Source of the DNA: CAZNEZ01 sp964572475
Lineage (GTDB): Bacteria; Bacillota; Clostridia; Lachnospirales; Lachnospiraceae
DNA length: 64,000 nucleotides
Assembly: GCA_964572475.1 (NCBI GenBank)
Contig: CAZNEZ010000002.1
Location: 43,654 to 107,653, forward strand
Direction: 5' to 3'
In this document: positions 1 to 8,377 of the stretch, piece after piece
How the letters are laid out: every line of letters starts with the position of its first letter
How positions within the stretch are numbered: the stretch's first letter is position 1
Position numbers and translations under genes: made by a program
Notes under the pieces: model-generated
Told to the model about the DNA's origin: nothing
The model's input: the letters and a program-made list of their open reading frames with translations, nothing else
Databases searched by the model: none

Positions 1-654
1 GGTAAAACTGGAGTTGACTTTAACAATTACAAAAATATGGTTGGTGCATTTCATCAACCTAAGTTAGTATATATTAATTTATCAGTTTTACATTCTATGA
101 ATAAACGAGAATACCTTTCCGGTATGGGAGAAGTAATAAAATATGGAATAATATTTGATAATGCATTTTTTGATTGGTTAATAGATAATAAGGATTTCAT
201 AATTAATCAAGATATTGATATTATGAAAGAAATGGTTAAAATAAGCTGTGATTGCAAACGAATCATTGTCGAAAAAGACCCAAAAGAACAGGGTGACAGA
301 GCGTTACTTAATATGGGACATACAATTGGACATTCTGTAGAGAAACTTATGAATTTTGAGCTGTTGCACGGAGAATGTGTGAGTATTGGTATGGTAGCAG
401 CTGCATATATTTCTTATCAAAAAGGGTATATTGATGAGGAATCATTTATTAGAATAAGATCAACTCTCAAATATTTTGAATTACCTGTAAATATTCCAGC
501 ACTTGATTCAAAAGAAGTCGTTGATGCAACTATGAACGATAAAAAGATGACTGCTGGAATCATCAAATTCATTCTTATAGACAGAATTGGCCATGGAATT
601 ATTGATACATCTGTTACCATGAATGATATGATAAATGCTGTAGATAATAATTAA
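1..654 (+). CDS. aroB: 3-dehydroquinate synthase, C-terminal part
   Basis: Cut by the left edge; the open frame runs from base 1 in frame 1. The enzyme converts DAHP to 3-dehydroquinate, step two of the shikimate pathway, in the cytoplasm with NAD and a divalent metal. What remains is the C-terminal helical, metal-binding half: YKNMVGAFHQP near the start, then SGMGEVIKYG and the metal-ligand segment NMGHTIGHSVE followed by LLHGECVSIGM, whose histidines bind zinc or cobalt in the family. The N-terminal Rossmann half lies outside the window. lspA follows after 25 bases on the same strand, so the two are probably cotranscribed. Confidence 0.95.
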   Translation, partial: GKTGVDFNNYKNMVGAFHQPKLVYINLSVLHSMNKREYLSGMGEVIKYGIIFDNAFFDWLIDNKDFIINQDIDIMKEMVKISCDCKRIIVEKDPKEQGDRALLNMGHTIGHSVEKLMNFELLHGECVSIGMVAAAYISYQKGYIDEESFIRIRSTLKYFELPVNIPALDSKEVVDATMNDKKMTAGIIKFILIDRIGHGIIDTSVTMNDMINAVDNN

Positions 655-679
655 TCAGCCAACTAGAAAGGAACATAAC

Positions 680-1282
680 ATGAAGCAAAATAAGGACAAA
701 TTGATTCACAAATACTTTGCTGTAATAGCTTTAGTATTAATTGTGTTATTAACAGTTTTTGATCAATTTACAAAATACCTTGCATATACAAAATTGCGTA
801 CTGGCAATTCTTTTACTATAATTAAAAATATTTTGGAATTTAATTATGTTGAAAATAAGGGAGCTGCAGGTGGAATTCTTCAAGGACAGATTATTCTTCT
901 TATAGTTATTACAATTATTATTGTACCTGCAATCTGCTACTTTATGTTCAAGATTCAAAAAATCAAATTTTTAGATTCAACATCTCATTCAACAGTAATT
1001 AAATTTACAGTACTTCAGTATGTATTAGTTTTACTAGGTTCTGGTGCTATAGGTAATCTCATTGATAGGGCAATAAGAAACTTTGTAATTGATTTCATAT
1101 ATTTTAAACCAATTAACTTTCCTGTTTTTAATGTTGCAGATATTTATGTTACAATTTCTGCTTTTGCCTTAGTAATTATCTGTGTATTTATATTAAAAGA
1201 TGAAGAATTCGATTTACTTTTCCCTTCTAAAAAGAAAAAGGAGATTCCAAATAATGATAACCAAAGAAATAACAATAAATAA
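680..1282 (+). CDS. lspA: Lipoprotein signal peptidase II
   Basis: Membrane aspartyl protease that removes the signal peptide of diacylglyceryl-modified prolipoproteins. It has 200 residues and four hydrophobic segments. Conserved family blocks are visible: FDQFTKYL in the first helix, EFNYVENKGAA, GSGAIGNLIDR and FNVADIYVTI. The last two carry the presumed catalytic pair, Asp129 and Asp154. Start is preceded by AGAAAGG. The charged C-terminal tail overlaps the next gene by 29 bases, indicating translational coupling with the pseudouridine synthase. At 200 residues it is longer than the usual ~160, the excess being a loop after helix three and the basic tail. Confidence 0.95.
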   Translation: MKQNKDKLIHKYFAVIALVLIVLLTVFDQFTKYLAYTKLRTGNSFTIIKNILEFNYVENKGAAGGILQGQIILLIVITIIIVPAICYFMFKIQKIKFLDSTSHSTVIKFTVLQYVLVLLGSGAIGNLIDRAIRNFVIDFIYFKPINFPVFNVADIYVTISAFALVIICVFILKDEEFDLLFPSKKKKEIPNNDNQRNNNK

Positions 1283-2165
1283 TTACTATGTAGGTGAGCG
1301 CATTGATAAAATGCTGACTGATACATTAGAGGATTATACTCGTTCAAGAATTCAAAATTTAATTGAATCTGCTCATGTTATGGTCAATGGTACTGTGGTT
1401 CGTGCTAATTACAGACTTCGTAATGAAGATGCTATCTTAGTTGAAGTTCCTGATGCGATTGAACCAGATATTCTGGCTGAGGATATTCCTCTAGATATTT
1501 TATATGAAGATGATGATGTTATTGTTATAAATAAACCTAAAGGAATGGTTGTCCATCCAGCGGCTGGTCATTATACTGGAACTCTTGTCAATGCTCTTAT
1601 GTATCATTGCAAAGATAATCTTTCTGGGATTAATGGTGAACTAAGGCCTGGTATCGTTCATAGAATAGATATGGATACTACTGGAGTCCTTGTTGCATGC
1701 AAGAATGATTTTTCTCATAATATTCTAGCCCAACAGCTTAAGGATCATACAACTACAAGACGATACGAAGCTATTGTAAATGGTGTGATTGACGAAGATG
1801 AGGGTACTATTGATGCTCCGATTGGAAGACATCCAAATGACCGTGTGAAAATGGCAATTAATAGAAAGCATGGACGTGATGCTATCACACACTATAAAGT
1901 ACTTAATCGTTATAAAAAATATACTCATATTGAATGTATTCTGGAAACTGGCCGAACACATCAAATACGTGTTCATATGTCAAGCCTTAACCATCCTTTA
2001 TTAGGTGATAAAATGTATGGTCCTGAAAGATGCGAATATAGACTTCATGGTCAAACTCTTCATGCTAAGGTATTAGGATTTAAACATCCCAGAACTGGAA
2101 AATACATGGAATTCTCAGCTCCGCTTCCTGATTATTTCCAGCATTTACTTGAAATAATGAACTAA
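1254..2165 (+). CDS. RluD-family 23S rRNA pseudouridine synthase
   Basis: Isomerises uridine to pseudouridine in 23S rRNA. The 303-residue protein has an N-terminal S4 RNA-binding domain (about residues 10-65) and a pseudouridine synthase domain. The catalytic aspartate is Asp139 in HRIDMDTTG, and ETGRTHQIRVH is the second signature. The start at 1254 is chosen because AAAGGAG sits at the right distance and the S4 domain begins directly after it; an upstream in-frame ATG at 1200 lies inside lspA. The gene overlaps lspA by 29 bases, and lspA-rluD adjacency is common in Firmicutes. Which uridine is modified cannot be read from the sequence; a second paralogue lies at 32.5-33.5 kb. Confidence 0.92.
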   Translation: MITKEITINNYYVGERIDKMLTDTLEDYTRSRIQNLIESAHVMVNGTVVRANYRLRNEDAILVEVPDAIEPDILAEDIPLDILYEDDDVIVINKPKGMVVHPAAGHYTGTLVNALMYHCKDNLSGINGELRPGIVHRIDMDTTGVLVACKNDFSHNILAQQLKDHTTTRRYEAIVNGVIDEDEGTIDAPIGRHPNDRVKMAINRKHGRDAITHYKVLNRYKKYTHIECILETGRTHQIRVHMSSLNHPLLGDKMYGPERCEYRLHGQTLHAKVLGFKHPRTGKYMEFSAPLPDYFQHLLEIMN

Positions 2166-2189
2166 TATTTAACAGAATTGTATTAAAGG

Positions 2190-2218
2190 TTGAATTTTTT
2201 GTGATTTTTCGTTATAAT
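2190..2218 (+). promoter_or_regulatory. Sigma-A type promoter for the kinase/lipid operon
   Basis: TTGAAT at 2190-2195 and TATAAT at 2213-2218 are separated by 17 bases. They sit in the gap between the pseudouridine synthase stop and the cytidylate-kinase-like gene. This is a near-consensus housekeeping promoter predicted by eye. Confidence 0.7.
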
Positions 2219-2269
2219 GAATATTGTGTTATTTAGTATGCGCATATGATGTGCAAGAATGGAGTTTAT

Positions 2270-2893
2270 ATGGAAAAACATATCGTGGTAACTATTGGTA
2301 GAGAATATGGTAGTGGTGGTCATGAAATTGGATTGAAATTAGCTGAAAAACTTGGTTTAAAGTTCTATGATAAAGAAATTCTTGCAGTAGCAGCCAAAGA
2401 AAGTGGACTATGTGAGGAAATTTTTGAAATGCATGATGAGCAACCAACTAAAAGTTTTTTACATTCACTTGTTATGGACACATATGCTATGGGTTACGGT
2501 TCTTCTAGCTTTGTCGATATGCCTATGAATCACAAGGTTTTTCTTGCACAGTTTGAGGCGATTAAAAAACTTGCCGATTCCGAATCTTGTGTTATTGTTG
2601 GAAGGTGTGCTGATTATGCACTTGAGAATCATCCAGCATTAACTAGTGTATTTATACATTCAGATTTAGATAAGAGGATTAAACGAATCTCAGAGCGTAA
2701 TCATTTATCAGAGGCAAAGGCCAAAGAGGATGTTAGTAAAACAGATAAGAGACGATTAAACTATTATAATTATTATTCAAGTAAACGATGGGGTGAAGCC
2801 AAAGGTTATGATTTATCACTTAATAGTGGAAAACTTGGAATTGATAACACCGTTGACATTATAATAGATTTTATCAATAAAAGGATTGACTAA
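2270..2893 (+). CDS. Cytidylate kinase-like family protein
   Basis: A 207-residue P-loop protein of the cytidylate kinase-like (AAA_26) family. It opens with HIVVTIGREYGSGGHEIG, a glycine-rich loop typical of this family, followed by KFYDKEIL. A later segment, SCVIVGRCADYAL, matches the conserved core, and RISERNHLSEAKAKE resembles the lid region. The substrate is not certain: relatives are annotated as a second cytidylate kinase but few have been tested. Start 2270 is preferred over 2246 because AATGGAG lies seven bases before it. A consensus promoter lies at 2190-2218. A weak hairpin follows the stop. Confidence 0.85.
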   Translation: MEKHIVVTIGREYGSGGHEIGLKLAEKLGLKFYDKEILAVAAKESGLCEEIFEMHDEQPTKSFLHSLVMDTYAMGYGSSSFVDMPMNHKVFLAQFEAIKKLADSESCVIVGRCADYALENHPALTSVFIHSDLDKRIKRISERNHLSEAKAKEDVSKTDKRRLNYYNYYSSKRWGEAKGYDLSLNSGKLGIDNTVDIIIDFINKRID

Positions 2894-2913
2894 AAAGATT
2901 TAGTTATCTTTTT
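2892..2913 (+). terminator. Weak A/T hairpin after the kinase gene
   Basis: AAAAAGAT and ATCTTTTT form an 8-base stem with a 6-base loop starting at the stop codon. It could attenuate transcription into the lipid genes, but it is short and AT-only. Confidence 0.35.
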
Positions 2914-2930
2914 ACATCAAAAAGATTAGG

Positions 2931-3989
2931 GTGGAAGACGTTTTGAAAAAAAACAAAAAGATGATTTTCAATTTTACCTTCCTATTAATATTAATAATTG
3001 CAACATTATATCTTTTATTAAAGGATCAGGAATTATCAAGTTTATTTGCATTTATTAAAGAAGCGAAAAAAGACTATTTACTTCTCGGTCTTGGAATGGT
3101 ATTTATATTTGTTTGTAGTGAATCATTAATAATTCATTATTTAATGAATTCACTATCTTATAGTGTTAAACTGCTTAGTTGTATCAAATATTCATTTGTA
3201 GGATTTTTTGTGAGTTTGATTACGCCAAGTGCTACTGGTGGCCAGCCTGCTCAGGTATATTATATGAGCGGTGATGGTATTAGCGGTGCTGTTTCAACAT
3301 TAGTTCTTATGATAGTTACAATAGCCTATAAAGCTATATTATTACTTATGAGTTTATTTATGCTTATTACTGAGTACTCATTTGTTATGGCTCATATTGG
3401 TGGAATTGGATTTATATTATTACTTGGAATAGTTATTAATGTATTTATGATTGCATTTCTAGCTTTTGTAATATTTAAACAGTCATTTGCAAAAAAAACC
3501 ATTGGCAATTTGATATTATGGTTAGGTAAAAAAGGTCTGATTAAGAATTACCATCATAAGGTAAAAAGGGTATTAGCCACTATTAGTAAATATGATAATA
3601 GTGCTATCTATTTAAAAGAACATAAGGTTGTACTTTTCAACACATTTTTTATAACCTTGATACAAAGAATTGCATTATTCTTAATAACATTCTTCGTATA
3701 TAAATCTTTTGGACTTAGCGGAACATCTGCATATCAGATTGTAACGTTACAGACTTTAATTGCATTATCAGTAGATAATATTCCTCTTCCAGGAGGAGTA
3801 GGTGCTAATGAAGGCATATTTATGATTTTCTTTCAGGAGATATTTACACCAACTTACCTTACTGCTGGATTACTACTCACTAGAGGATTTAACTATTATC
3901 TAATTATTATTTTAGGAGCACTTGTTACACTTTATGCTCAAATTGTAAGAAAAAAAAGAATCAAGAAAGTTACGAGGGACAAAGCATGA
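2931..3989 (+). CDS. Flippase-like membrane protein (YbhN/UPF0104, LPG-synthase TM family)
   Basis: Polytopic membrane protein of about 350 residues with roughly eight hydrophobic segments. It resembles the lysylphosphatidylglycerol synthase transmembrane/flippase family: note SLITPSATGGQPAQVYYM and NIPLPGGVGANEGIFM, the two glycine/proline-rich conserved loops. It lacks the large soluble aminoacyl-transferase domain of MprF. It overlaps pssA by four bases (ATGA), so the three genes 2931-5532 look like one operon for phosphatidylethanolamine; a lipid-moving role is inferred from context. The start is uncertain: GTG at 2931, TTG at 2943 (better spaced from the GG-rich stretch) or ATG at 2961. 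Confidence 0.85.
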   Translation: MEDVLKKNKKMIFNFTFLLILIIATLYLLLKDQELSSLFAFIKEAKKDYLLLGLGMVFIFVCSESLIIHYLMNSLSYSVKLLSCIKYSFVGFFVSLITPSATGGQPAQVYYMSGDGISGAVSTLVLMIVTIAYKAILLLMSLFMLITEYSFVMAHIGGIGFILLLGIVINVFMIAFLAFVIFKQSFAKKTIGNLILWLGKKGLIKNYHHKVKRVLATISKYDNSAIYLKEHKVVLFNTFFITLIQRIALFLITFFVYKSFGLSGTSAYQIVTLQTLIALSVDNIPLPGGVGANEGIFMIFFQEIFTPTYLTAGLLLTRGFNYYLIIILGALVTLYAQIVRKKRIKKVTRDKA

Positions 3990-4639
3990 TAGGCTTTTAC
4001 AATTATACCGTTATACTGACATATTTAGGTTTAGCTTCGGCAGTATTTGGAATTACACAAACTATGGAAAACGATAGCAGACATATTGTTATTGCTGTTA
4101 TCTGCCTTTTAATTGCAGGTGGATGTGATATGTTTGACGGCATAGTTGCTAGAACTAAAAAGGATAGAACTCAGCAGCAAAAAGTATTTGGTATACAAAT
4201 TGATTCTTTATGCGATGTTATTTGTTTTGGTGTATTACCGGCTATGATTAATTATAGAATCAGTGTTGAGGAACGTTTTCACATTATTGGATTACTTATT
4301 TCTATATTCTTTGTTCTTGCAGCTGTTATAAGACTTGGATATTTCAATATGCTTGAAGAAGAACGTCAACGTACTACTGCTGAAAAGAGAAAAGAATACA
4401 TTGGTCTGCCAGTTACATCAGCAGCATTATTTATTCCAGTTGTATATTTAGCTAGAAATATTTTTAAACACAATTTTTATCTATTTCTTAATTTAGCAAT
4501 ACTTATTATAGGAATTTTATTTATTACAAACTTTAAATTAAAAAAGCCTGATAAAAAGGGTGTTGTAGTTATGACAGGAATAGGATTTGCTATAATAGTT
4601 TTATTAGTTTTAAAAGGATTACATATTTTAAGATTTTAG
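3986..4639 (+). CDS. pssA: CDP-diacylglycerol-serine O-phosphatidyltransferase
   Basis: Makes phosphatidylserine from CDP-diacylglycerol and serine in the membrane. The CDP-alcohol phosphatidyltransferase signature is present: Asp48, Asp51-Gly52, Ala55-Arg56, Gly69, Asp73 and Asp77. The stretch between the AR pair and the glycine is 12 residues instead of the usual 8, an insertion of four (KDRTQQQK region). About six hydrophobic segments surround the motif. It is coupled to the upstream flippase-like gene by an ATGA overlap, and psd follows after 26 bases. That order gives the complete route CDP-DAG to PS to PE. Confidence 0.92.
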   Translation: MIGFYNYTVILTYLGLASAVFGITQTMENDSRHIVIAVICLLIAGGCDMFDGIVARTKKDRTQQQKVFGIQIDSLCDVICFGVLPAMINYRISVEERFHIIGLLISIFFVLAAVIRLGYFNMLEEERQRTTAEKRKEYIGLPVTSAALFIPVVYLARNIFKHNFYLFLNLAILIIGILFITNFKLKKPDKKGVVVMTGIGFAIIVLLVLKGLHILRF

Positions 4640-4665
4640 TAGAGCATTAAGAAAGGTATTAGAAA

Positions 4666-5532
4666 ATGAAATATAAAAATAGAGAAGGAAAAGAAATACT
4701 CTTATCAACAGGACAGGATAGTAGTCTTGAATTTTTATATTCGCATGCATTTGGTCGTATTATACTTAAAATTATATCTGTTCCGGTTATTTCTAAAATA
4801 GTCGGAACATTTTTAGACTCAAAGTATTCATGCATGCTAATAGATAATTTTATACAAAAGAATAATATTGATATGAGTGAATATATAAAGAAGACATATG
4901 TTTCATATAACGATTTTTTTACAAGACCTATTAATCCTGATGCAAGACCTATTAATTCCGAATCTTCTTCATTAATAAGTCCTTCGGATGGAAAAGTTAG
5001 TGTTTATAATATAGATGAAGAGCTCTCATTTAGAGTTAAAAACACTTGGTATACCGTTAAATCCTTACTAAAGAGTCAAAAGTTAGCTAAAGAATATGCT
5101 GGTGGAAATGTAATTATAATACGCTTATCTGTTGATAATTACCATAGATACTGTTATATAGATAATGGTCACAAATCATCGAATAGGTTTATTCCCGGAA
5201 TATTGCAGACTGTAAATCCAATTGCAAATGATTATACTAAAATTTATAAAGAAAATTCACGAGAATATACTATATTGCATACAGATAACTTTGGTAAAAT
5301 AATTCAAATTGAAGTTGGTGCTTTAATGGTTGGCCGTATTGTAAATTATGATGATCAGATTCGATTTAAAAAAGGAACTGAAAAAGGTAAGTTTGAATTT
5401 GGCGGCTCAACAATTATTCTTTTAACCAAGAAAGAATCCGTTAAAATAGATGATGATTTAATACTTAATACTAATGAAGGTTTTGAGACATTGGTTAAAA
5501 TGGGCGAAAAAATAGGTGAATCCTTAAAATAA
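4666..5532 (+). CDS. psd: Phosphatidylserine decarboxylase proenzyme
   Basis: Pyruvoyl enzyme that decarboxylates phosphatidylserine to phosphatidylethanolamine. The protein is 288 residues, the normal length. The self-cleavage site is Gly246-Gly247-Ser248-Thr249 (KFEFGGSTIILL); cleavage before Ser248 would give the pyruvoyl group on a short alpha chain. The GGST variant replaces LGST of E. coli and is usual in clostridia. Other family blocks are YNDFFTRPI, SPSDGKV and LSVDNYHRYCYIDNG with the catalytic histidine. Start follows AAGAAAGG. Last gene of the lipid operon; a hairpin follows at 5548. Confidence 0.94.
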   Translation: MKYKNREGKEILLSTGQDSSLEFLYSHAFGRIILKIISVPVISKIVGTFLDSKYSCMLIDNFIQKNNIDMSEYIKKTYVSYNDFFTRPINPDARPINSESSSLISPSDGKVSVYNIDEELSFRVKNTWYTVKSLLKSQKLAKEYAGGNVIIIRLSVDNYHRYCYIDNGHKSSNRFIPGILQTVNPIANDYTKIYKENSREYTILHTDNFGKIIQIEVGALMVGRIVNYDDQIRFKKGTEKGKFEFGGSTIILLTKKESVKIDDDLILNTNEGFETLVKMGEKIGESLK

Positions 5533-5547
5533 CCGATTTACGCTACT

Positions 5548-5581
5548 AACTATTCGTAAAACTTGCGTTTTGCGAATAGTT
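5548..5581 (+). terminator. Hairpin downstream of psd
   Basis: Arms AACTATTCGTAAAAC and GTTTTGCGAATAGTT pair over 15 positions with one G-T wobble, around a TTGC loop. No T-run follows, so it may be a processing or stabilising hairpin and not a classical terminator. Confidence 0.55.
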
Positions 5582-5771
5582 GTATTCATTACATCAGTTT
5601 CCCTCTTCTTCATTTAAAGATTAGAGTGTCCGAAGGTACTATTTTATAGTAGTATTGGCATATTGCGCAAATAGCAGCTTATTTTATTCCGATGTCCAAT
5701 ATTAAGAAGTTCTAAGCATGCTGAGTTAAGCTGTTATATAATTTACGCAAACAGTACTTAAAGTAAAAAAC
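5582..5771. other. Unexplained gene-free stretch between two hairpins
   Basis: About 190 bases with no open frame of useful length on either strand and no match I recognise to a riboswitch, tRNA or insertion sequence. The whole gap between psd and the membrane-protein gene is 355 bases, the longest in the window. It could be a small RNA ending at the hairpin at 5772-5812, or just decayed sequence. Confidence 0.4.
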
Positions 5772-5812
5772 AAAAAAGCTGTCTTTGATTAAATTCAAAA
5801 GACAGCTTTTTT
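5772..5812. terminator. Bidirectional intrinsic terminator
   Basis: AAAAAAGCTGTCTTTGA and TCAAAAGACAGCTTTTTT form a 17-base stem with a single bulged A. The A-run on the left and T-run on the right let it work from both strands, so it can end the minus-strand membrane-protein gene and anything transcribed rightward from the gap. Confidence 0.85.
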
Positions 5813-5887
5813 GCTATAATATGTAATATTTTATAATCTAATAAATCATATACATTACTAATCTACTAAATCATAATTGATTAGATA

Positions 5888-6322
5888 TTATAAATTCTTC
5901 TGTAAAATGTTCTCAACAACTGGAATTCTTACAGTTTTTCCACCTAATGCAGCGAATCCTAATACTAATAATAGAATCTTTTCAATAACATCAAGAATGT
6001 TAACAAAGAATCCAATGATGTTAAATCCATCTGCGATTTTAGTTACTTTAGCAATAGCTAAGAAGAAATTAGTAAAATCCAAAACATTATCGACAAATCC
6101 AAAAAGTACTCTAATAACGATAAAGAATATTACTATTAATGCTGCTTTAAGAACTTGGGCTTTTAACCATACATCTTCTTCTTTGTAAAGAACATAAGCT
6201 ACTAAAATTACAAGTGGCAAAGAGAATATCATTGAGTTTGATGCAAACACATTGATTAGTGCTAAGAAAAATCCTAATGCTGCAACAAGACCTGTTGATA
6301 CACCTAATTTAGTCTTTGGCAT
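5888..6322 (-). CDS. Small four-helix membrane protein of unknown function
   Basis: A 144-residue protein that I do not recognise. It is almost entirely hydrophobic, with about four membrane segments (roughly 10-27, 31-46, 58-76 and 100-125) and a short charged loop around KEEDVWLKAQ. No signal-peptide cleavage site, cysteine motif or catalytic pattern is visible. Expression signals are unusually strong: AAAGGAGGTG eight bases before the ATG, and a TTGACA-N17-TATACT promoter immediately upstream. It stands alone, read opposite to both neighbours and closed by a strong terminator, so it is probably a monocistronic and well-expressed gene. Confidence 0.75.
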   Translation of the reverse strand: MPKTKLGVSTGLVAALGFFLALINVFASNSMIFSLPLVILVAYVLYKEEDVWLKAQVLKAALIVIFFIVIRVLFGFVDNVLDFTNFFLAIAKVTKIADGFNIIGFFVNILDVIEKILLLVLGFAALGGKTVRIPVVENILQKNL

Positions 6323-6354
6323 AACATTTTCACCTCCTTTATTTGTTCTAATAT

Positions 6355-6383
6355 AGTATAACTTTAATATGATAAAGTGTCAA
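6355..6383 (-). promoter_or_regulatory. Promoter of the small membrane protein
   Basis: Read on the minus strand: TTGACA (6383-6378), 17-base spacer, TATACT (6360-6355). It lies about 33 bases before the start codon. Confidence 0.75.
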
Positions 6384-6400
6384 TATTTATAATAGTAAAA

Positions 6401-6446
6401 TGCTAGTAAAATATTTATTTTTGTTATACAATATAAAGTACTAGCA
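6401..6446. repeat. Inverted repeat TGCTAGTA ... TACTAGCA before ttcA
   Basis: Perfect 8-base arms at 6401-6408 and 6439-6446, 30 bases apart, flank the AT-rich region where the ttcA promoter should lie. Possible operator or leader stem; no protein partner is suggested by the sequence. Confidence 0.4.
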
Positions 6447-6469
6447 AGTAAATGAATGGAGAAAATATA

Positions 6470-7243
6470 ATGGATTTACAAAGATTAATGAGCCTTACAC
6501 GTAAGGCTATAGATGAATATAATATGATAGATGAAGGTGATTGCATAGCCATTGGAATATCTGGTGGAAAAGATAGCCTTACACTACTCCACTCTCTAAG
6601 TGGCTTAAAGAGATTTTATCCTAAAAGGTTTGAATTAAAAGCAATTACAGTTGATTTAGGCTTTGGTATTCAAGATTTTGAGAAAATTGCTGATATGTGT
6701 AAAGAATTAGAAGTTGAATACCATATTGTTCAGACTGAGATTGGTAAGATAGTCTTTGAGGATCGTAAGGAAGGTAATCCTTGCTCTTTATGTGCTAAGA
6801 TGCGTAAAGGTGCTTTGAATGAAAAGGCTAAAGAAATAGGATGTAATAAGATTGCTTATGCTCATCATAAAGATGATATTATTGAGACTATGCTTATGTC
6901 TCTCATATATGAAGGAAGATTTCATAGTTTTTCACCATATACTTACCTTGATAGAACTGGACTTACCGTTATAAGACCTATGATGTTTCTTGACGAATAT
7001 GATGTTATTGGTTATAAGAACAAATATAATCTTCCGGTTGCCAAGAACCCATGTCCAGTTGATGGACATACTAAAAGAGAATATATTAAGCAACTTGTTA
7101 AACAAATTAATCATGAGAATCCTGGTTCTAAAGCCAGAATGTTCACAGCAATATTAGATGGCAAAATACCTGGCTGGCCTGATAGAGTACCTCACACCCG
7201 TCATAAGACTATTGAAAACACTAATGGACTTTGTAAAGACTAA
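6470..7243 (+). CDS. ttcA: TtcA-type tRNA 2-thiocytidine synthetase
   Basis: PP-loop ATPase of 257 residues that probably thiolates cytidine 32 of certain tRNAs. The ATP pyrophosphatase loop SGGKDS is at 31-36. Cys105 and Cys108 (NPCSLCAKMRKG) and Cys195 (AKNPCPVDGHTKRE) match the three cysteines that hold the iron-sulfur cluster in TtcA. AYAHHKDDIIET follows the family pattern GHHxDD. The start at 6470 is chosen because AATGGAG precedes it; the in-frame ATG at 6452 overlaps that site. It is not TilS, which lacks the CxxC. In clostridia the exact target base is not established, so the symbol is by homology. Confidence 0.85.
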   Translation: MDLQRLMSLTRKAIDEYNMIDEGDCIAIGISGGKDSLTLLHSLSGLKRFYPKRFELKAITVDLGFGIQDFEKIADMCKELEVEYHIVQTEIGKIVFEDRKEGNPCSLCAKMRKGALNEKAKEIGCNKIAYAHHKDDIIETMLMSLIYEGRFHSFSPYTYLDRTGLTVIRPMMFLDEYDVIGYKNKYNLPVAKNPCPVDGHTKREYIKQLVKQINHENPGSKARMFTAILDGKIPGWPDRVPHTRHKTIENTNGLCKD

Positions 7244-7268
7244 CACTCAATAATTATAAAAAGCTCTA

Positions 7269-7297
7269 TTTAGATTATTACTTTAGATTATTATACT
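7269..7297 (+). promoter_or_regulatory. Candidate promoter of the Xer-type recombinase
   Basis: TTTAGA at 7269-7274, 17-base spacer, TATACT at 7292-7297, ending about 20 bases before the start codon. The -35 is weak. Confidence 0.5.
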
Positions 7298-7317
7298 ACT
7301 TAGAAAGGATTAAAACT

Positions 7318-8367
7318 ATGCCTGAATTAACCTATCATGACAAAAATGATATTGAAAATGAATTAAAGCTTAGAAGTGTTCTTAATGAGTTACCCAAATT
7401 CTCAAAAGACTTTTTTAGGGCAATTGAACCCACTACTGCTTCTAGAACAAGACTTGCCTATGCTTATGATATCAGAGTATTCTTTGAATATATTAAAGAT
7501 TCTAATCCTGACTATAAAGATACTAATATATCTGATTTTAAGCTTGAATTGCTTGATAGTATGGAAATTAATGATATTGAAGAATACTTAGATTATCTTA
7601 AGATATATCAAAAAAATGGCGTAGACCACATTAATAAAGAATTAGGAATCAAACGAAAATTATCTGCTCTTCGTGCATTCTATAACTATTTTGCTAAGAA
7701 TAAACGTATTAAAAATAACCCTACTTCTGCTATCTCTTCACCTAAAATTCATGAAAAAGAAATAATCAGACTTGATATAAATGAAGTTAGTGAGCTACTA
7801 GATATGGTGGAAGCTGGAGAAAAGCTTACTAAAAAGCAACAGGAATACCACGAAAAAACTAAAATAAGAGATCTAGCTATGCTGACTCTTATGCTTGGTA
7901 CAGGAATTCGTGTGTCTGAGTGTGTAGGTCTTGATATAAATGATGTTGACTTCGACAATTGTGGAATAAAAATAATACGAAAAGGTGGTAATGAAGTAAT
8001 CGTATACTTCGGTGACGAGGTTGAAAACGCATTATATGACTACCTTGAAGAACGCGAATATATTGTAGCTGCTGAAGGTTCTGAAAATGCTCTATTCTTA
8101 TCCTTACAAAAGAAAAGAATGAATGTTCGCAGTGTAGAAAAAATGGTTAAAAAATACACTAGTCTTGTTACCCCGCTAAAGAAAATAACTCCTCATAAGT
8201 TAAGAAGTACATATGGTACAACTCTTTATCAAGAAACTGGTGATATATATCTAGTTGCTGATGTATTAGGTCATAAAGATGTTAATACAACAAGAAAACA
8301 CTATGCTGCTATAGAAGACAGCAGACGTCGTGAAGCACGCAATAAAGTTAAACTTCGTGAAGAATAA
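7318..8367 (+). CDS. Tyrosine recombinase, XerS/XerD-like
   Basis: A 349-residue site-specific recombinase. The N-terminal core-binding domain (about 30-135) is followed by the catalytic domain with the full set Arg198 (GTGIRVSE), Lys222, His293-x-x-Arg296 (PHKLRSTYG), His319 (LGHKDVNTT) and the nucleophile Tyr329. No phage or transposon genes surround it, and it sits among housekeeping genes, so a chromosome-dimer-resolution role like Xer is the likeliest reading. Its length and long N-terminus are closer to the single-recombinase XerS type than to XerC/XerD (~300). No dif site was recognised here. RBS is AGAAAGGATT. Confidence 0.82.
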   Translation: MPELTYHDKNDIENELKLRSVLNELPKFSKDFFRAIEPTTASRTRLAYAYDIRVFFEYIKDSNPDYKDTNISDFKLELLDSMEINDIEEYLDYLKIYQKNGVDHINKELGIKRKLSALRAFYNYFAKNKRIKNNPTSAISSPKIHEKEIIRLDINEVSELLDMVEAGEKLTKKQQEYHEKTKIRDLAMLTLMLGTGIRVSECVGLDINDVDFDNCGIKIIRKGGNEVIVYFGDEVENALYDYLEEREYIVAAEGSENALFLSLQKKRMNVRSVEKMVKKYTSLVTPLKKITPHKLRSTYGTTLYQETGDIYLVADVLGHKDVNTTRKHYAAIEDSRRREARNKVKLREE

Positions 8368-8377
8368 ATATAAATCA

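Noticed and set aside
5877..6188. Plus-strand frame of 103 codons
   Set aside because: It is antisense to the better supported membrane-protein gene, which has an ideal RBS and promoter.
7318..8367. Phage or integrative-element integrase
   Set aside because: No phage genes, tRNA target or att repeats nearby; neighbours are housekeeping genes, so a Xer-type role is preferred.
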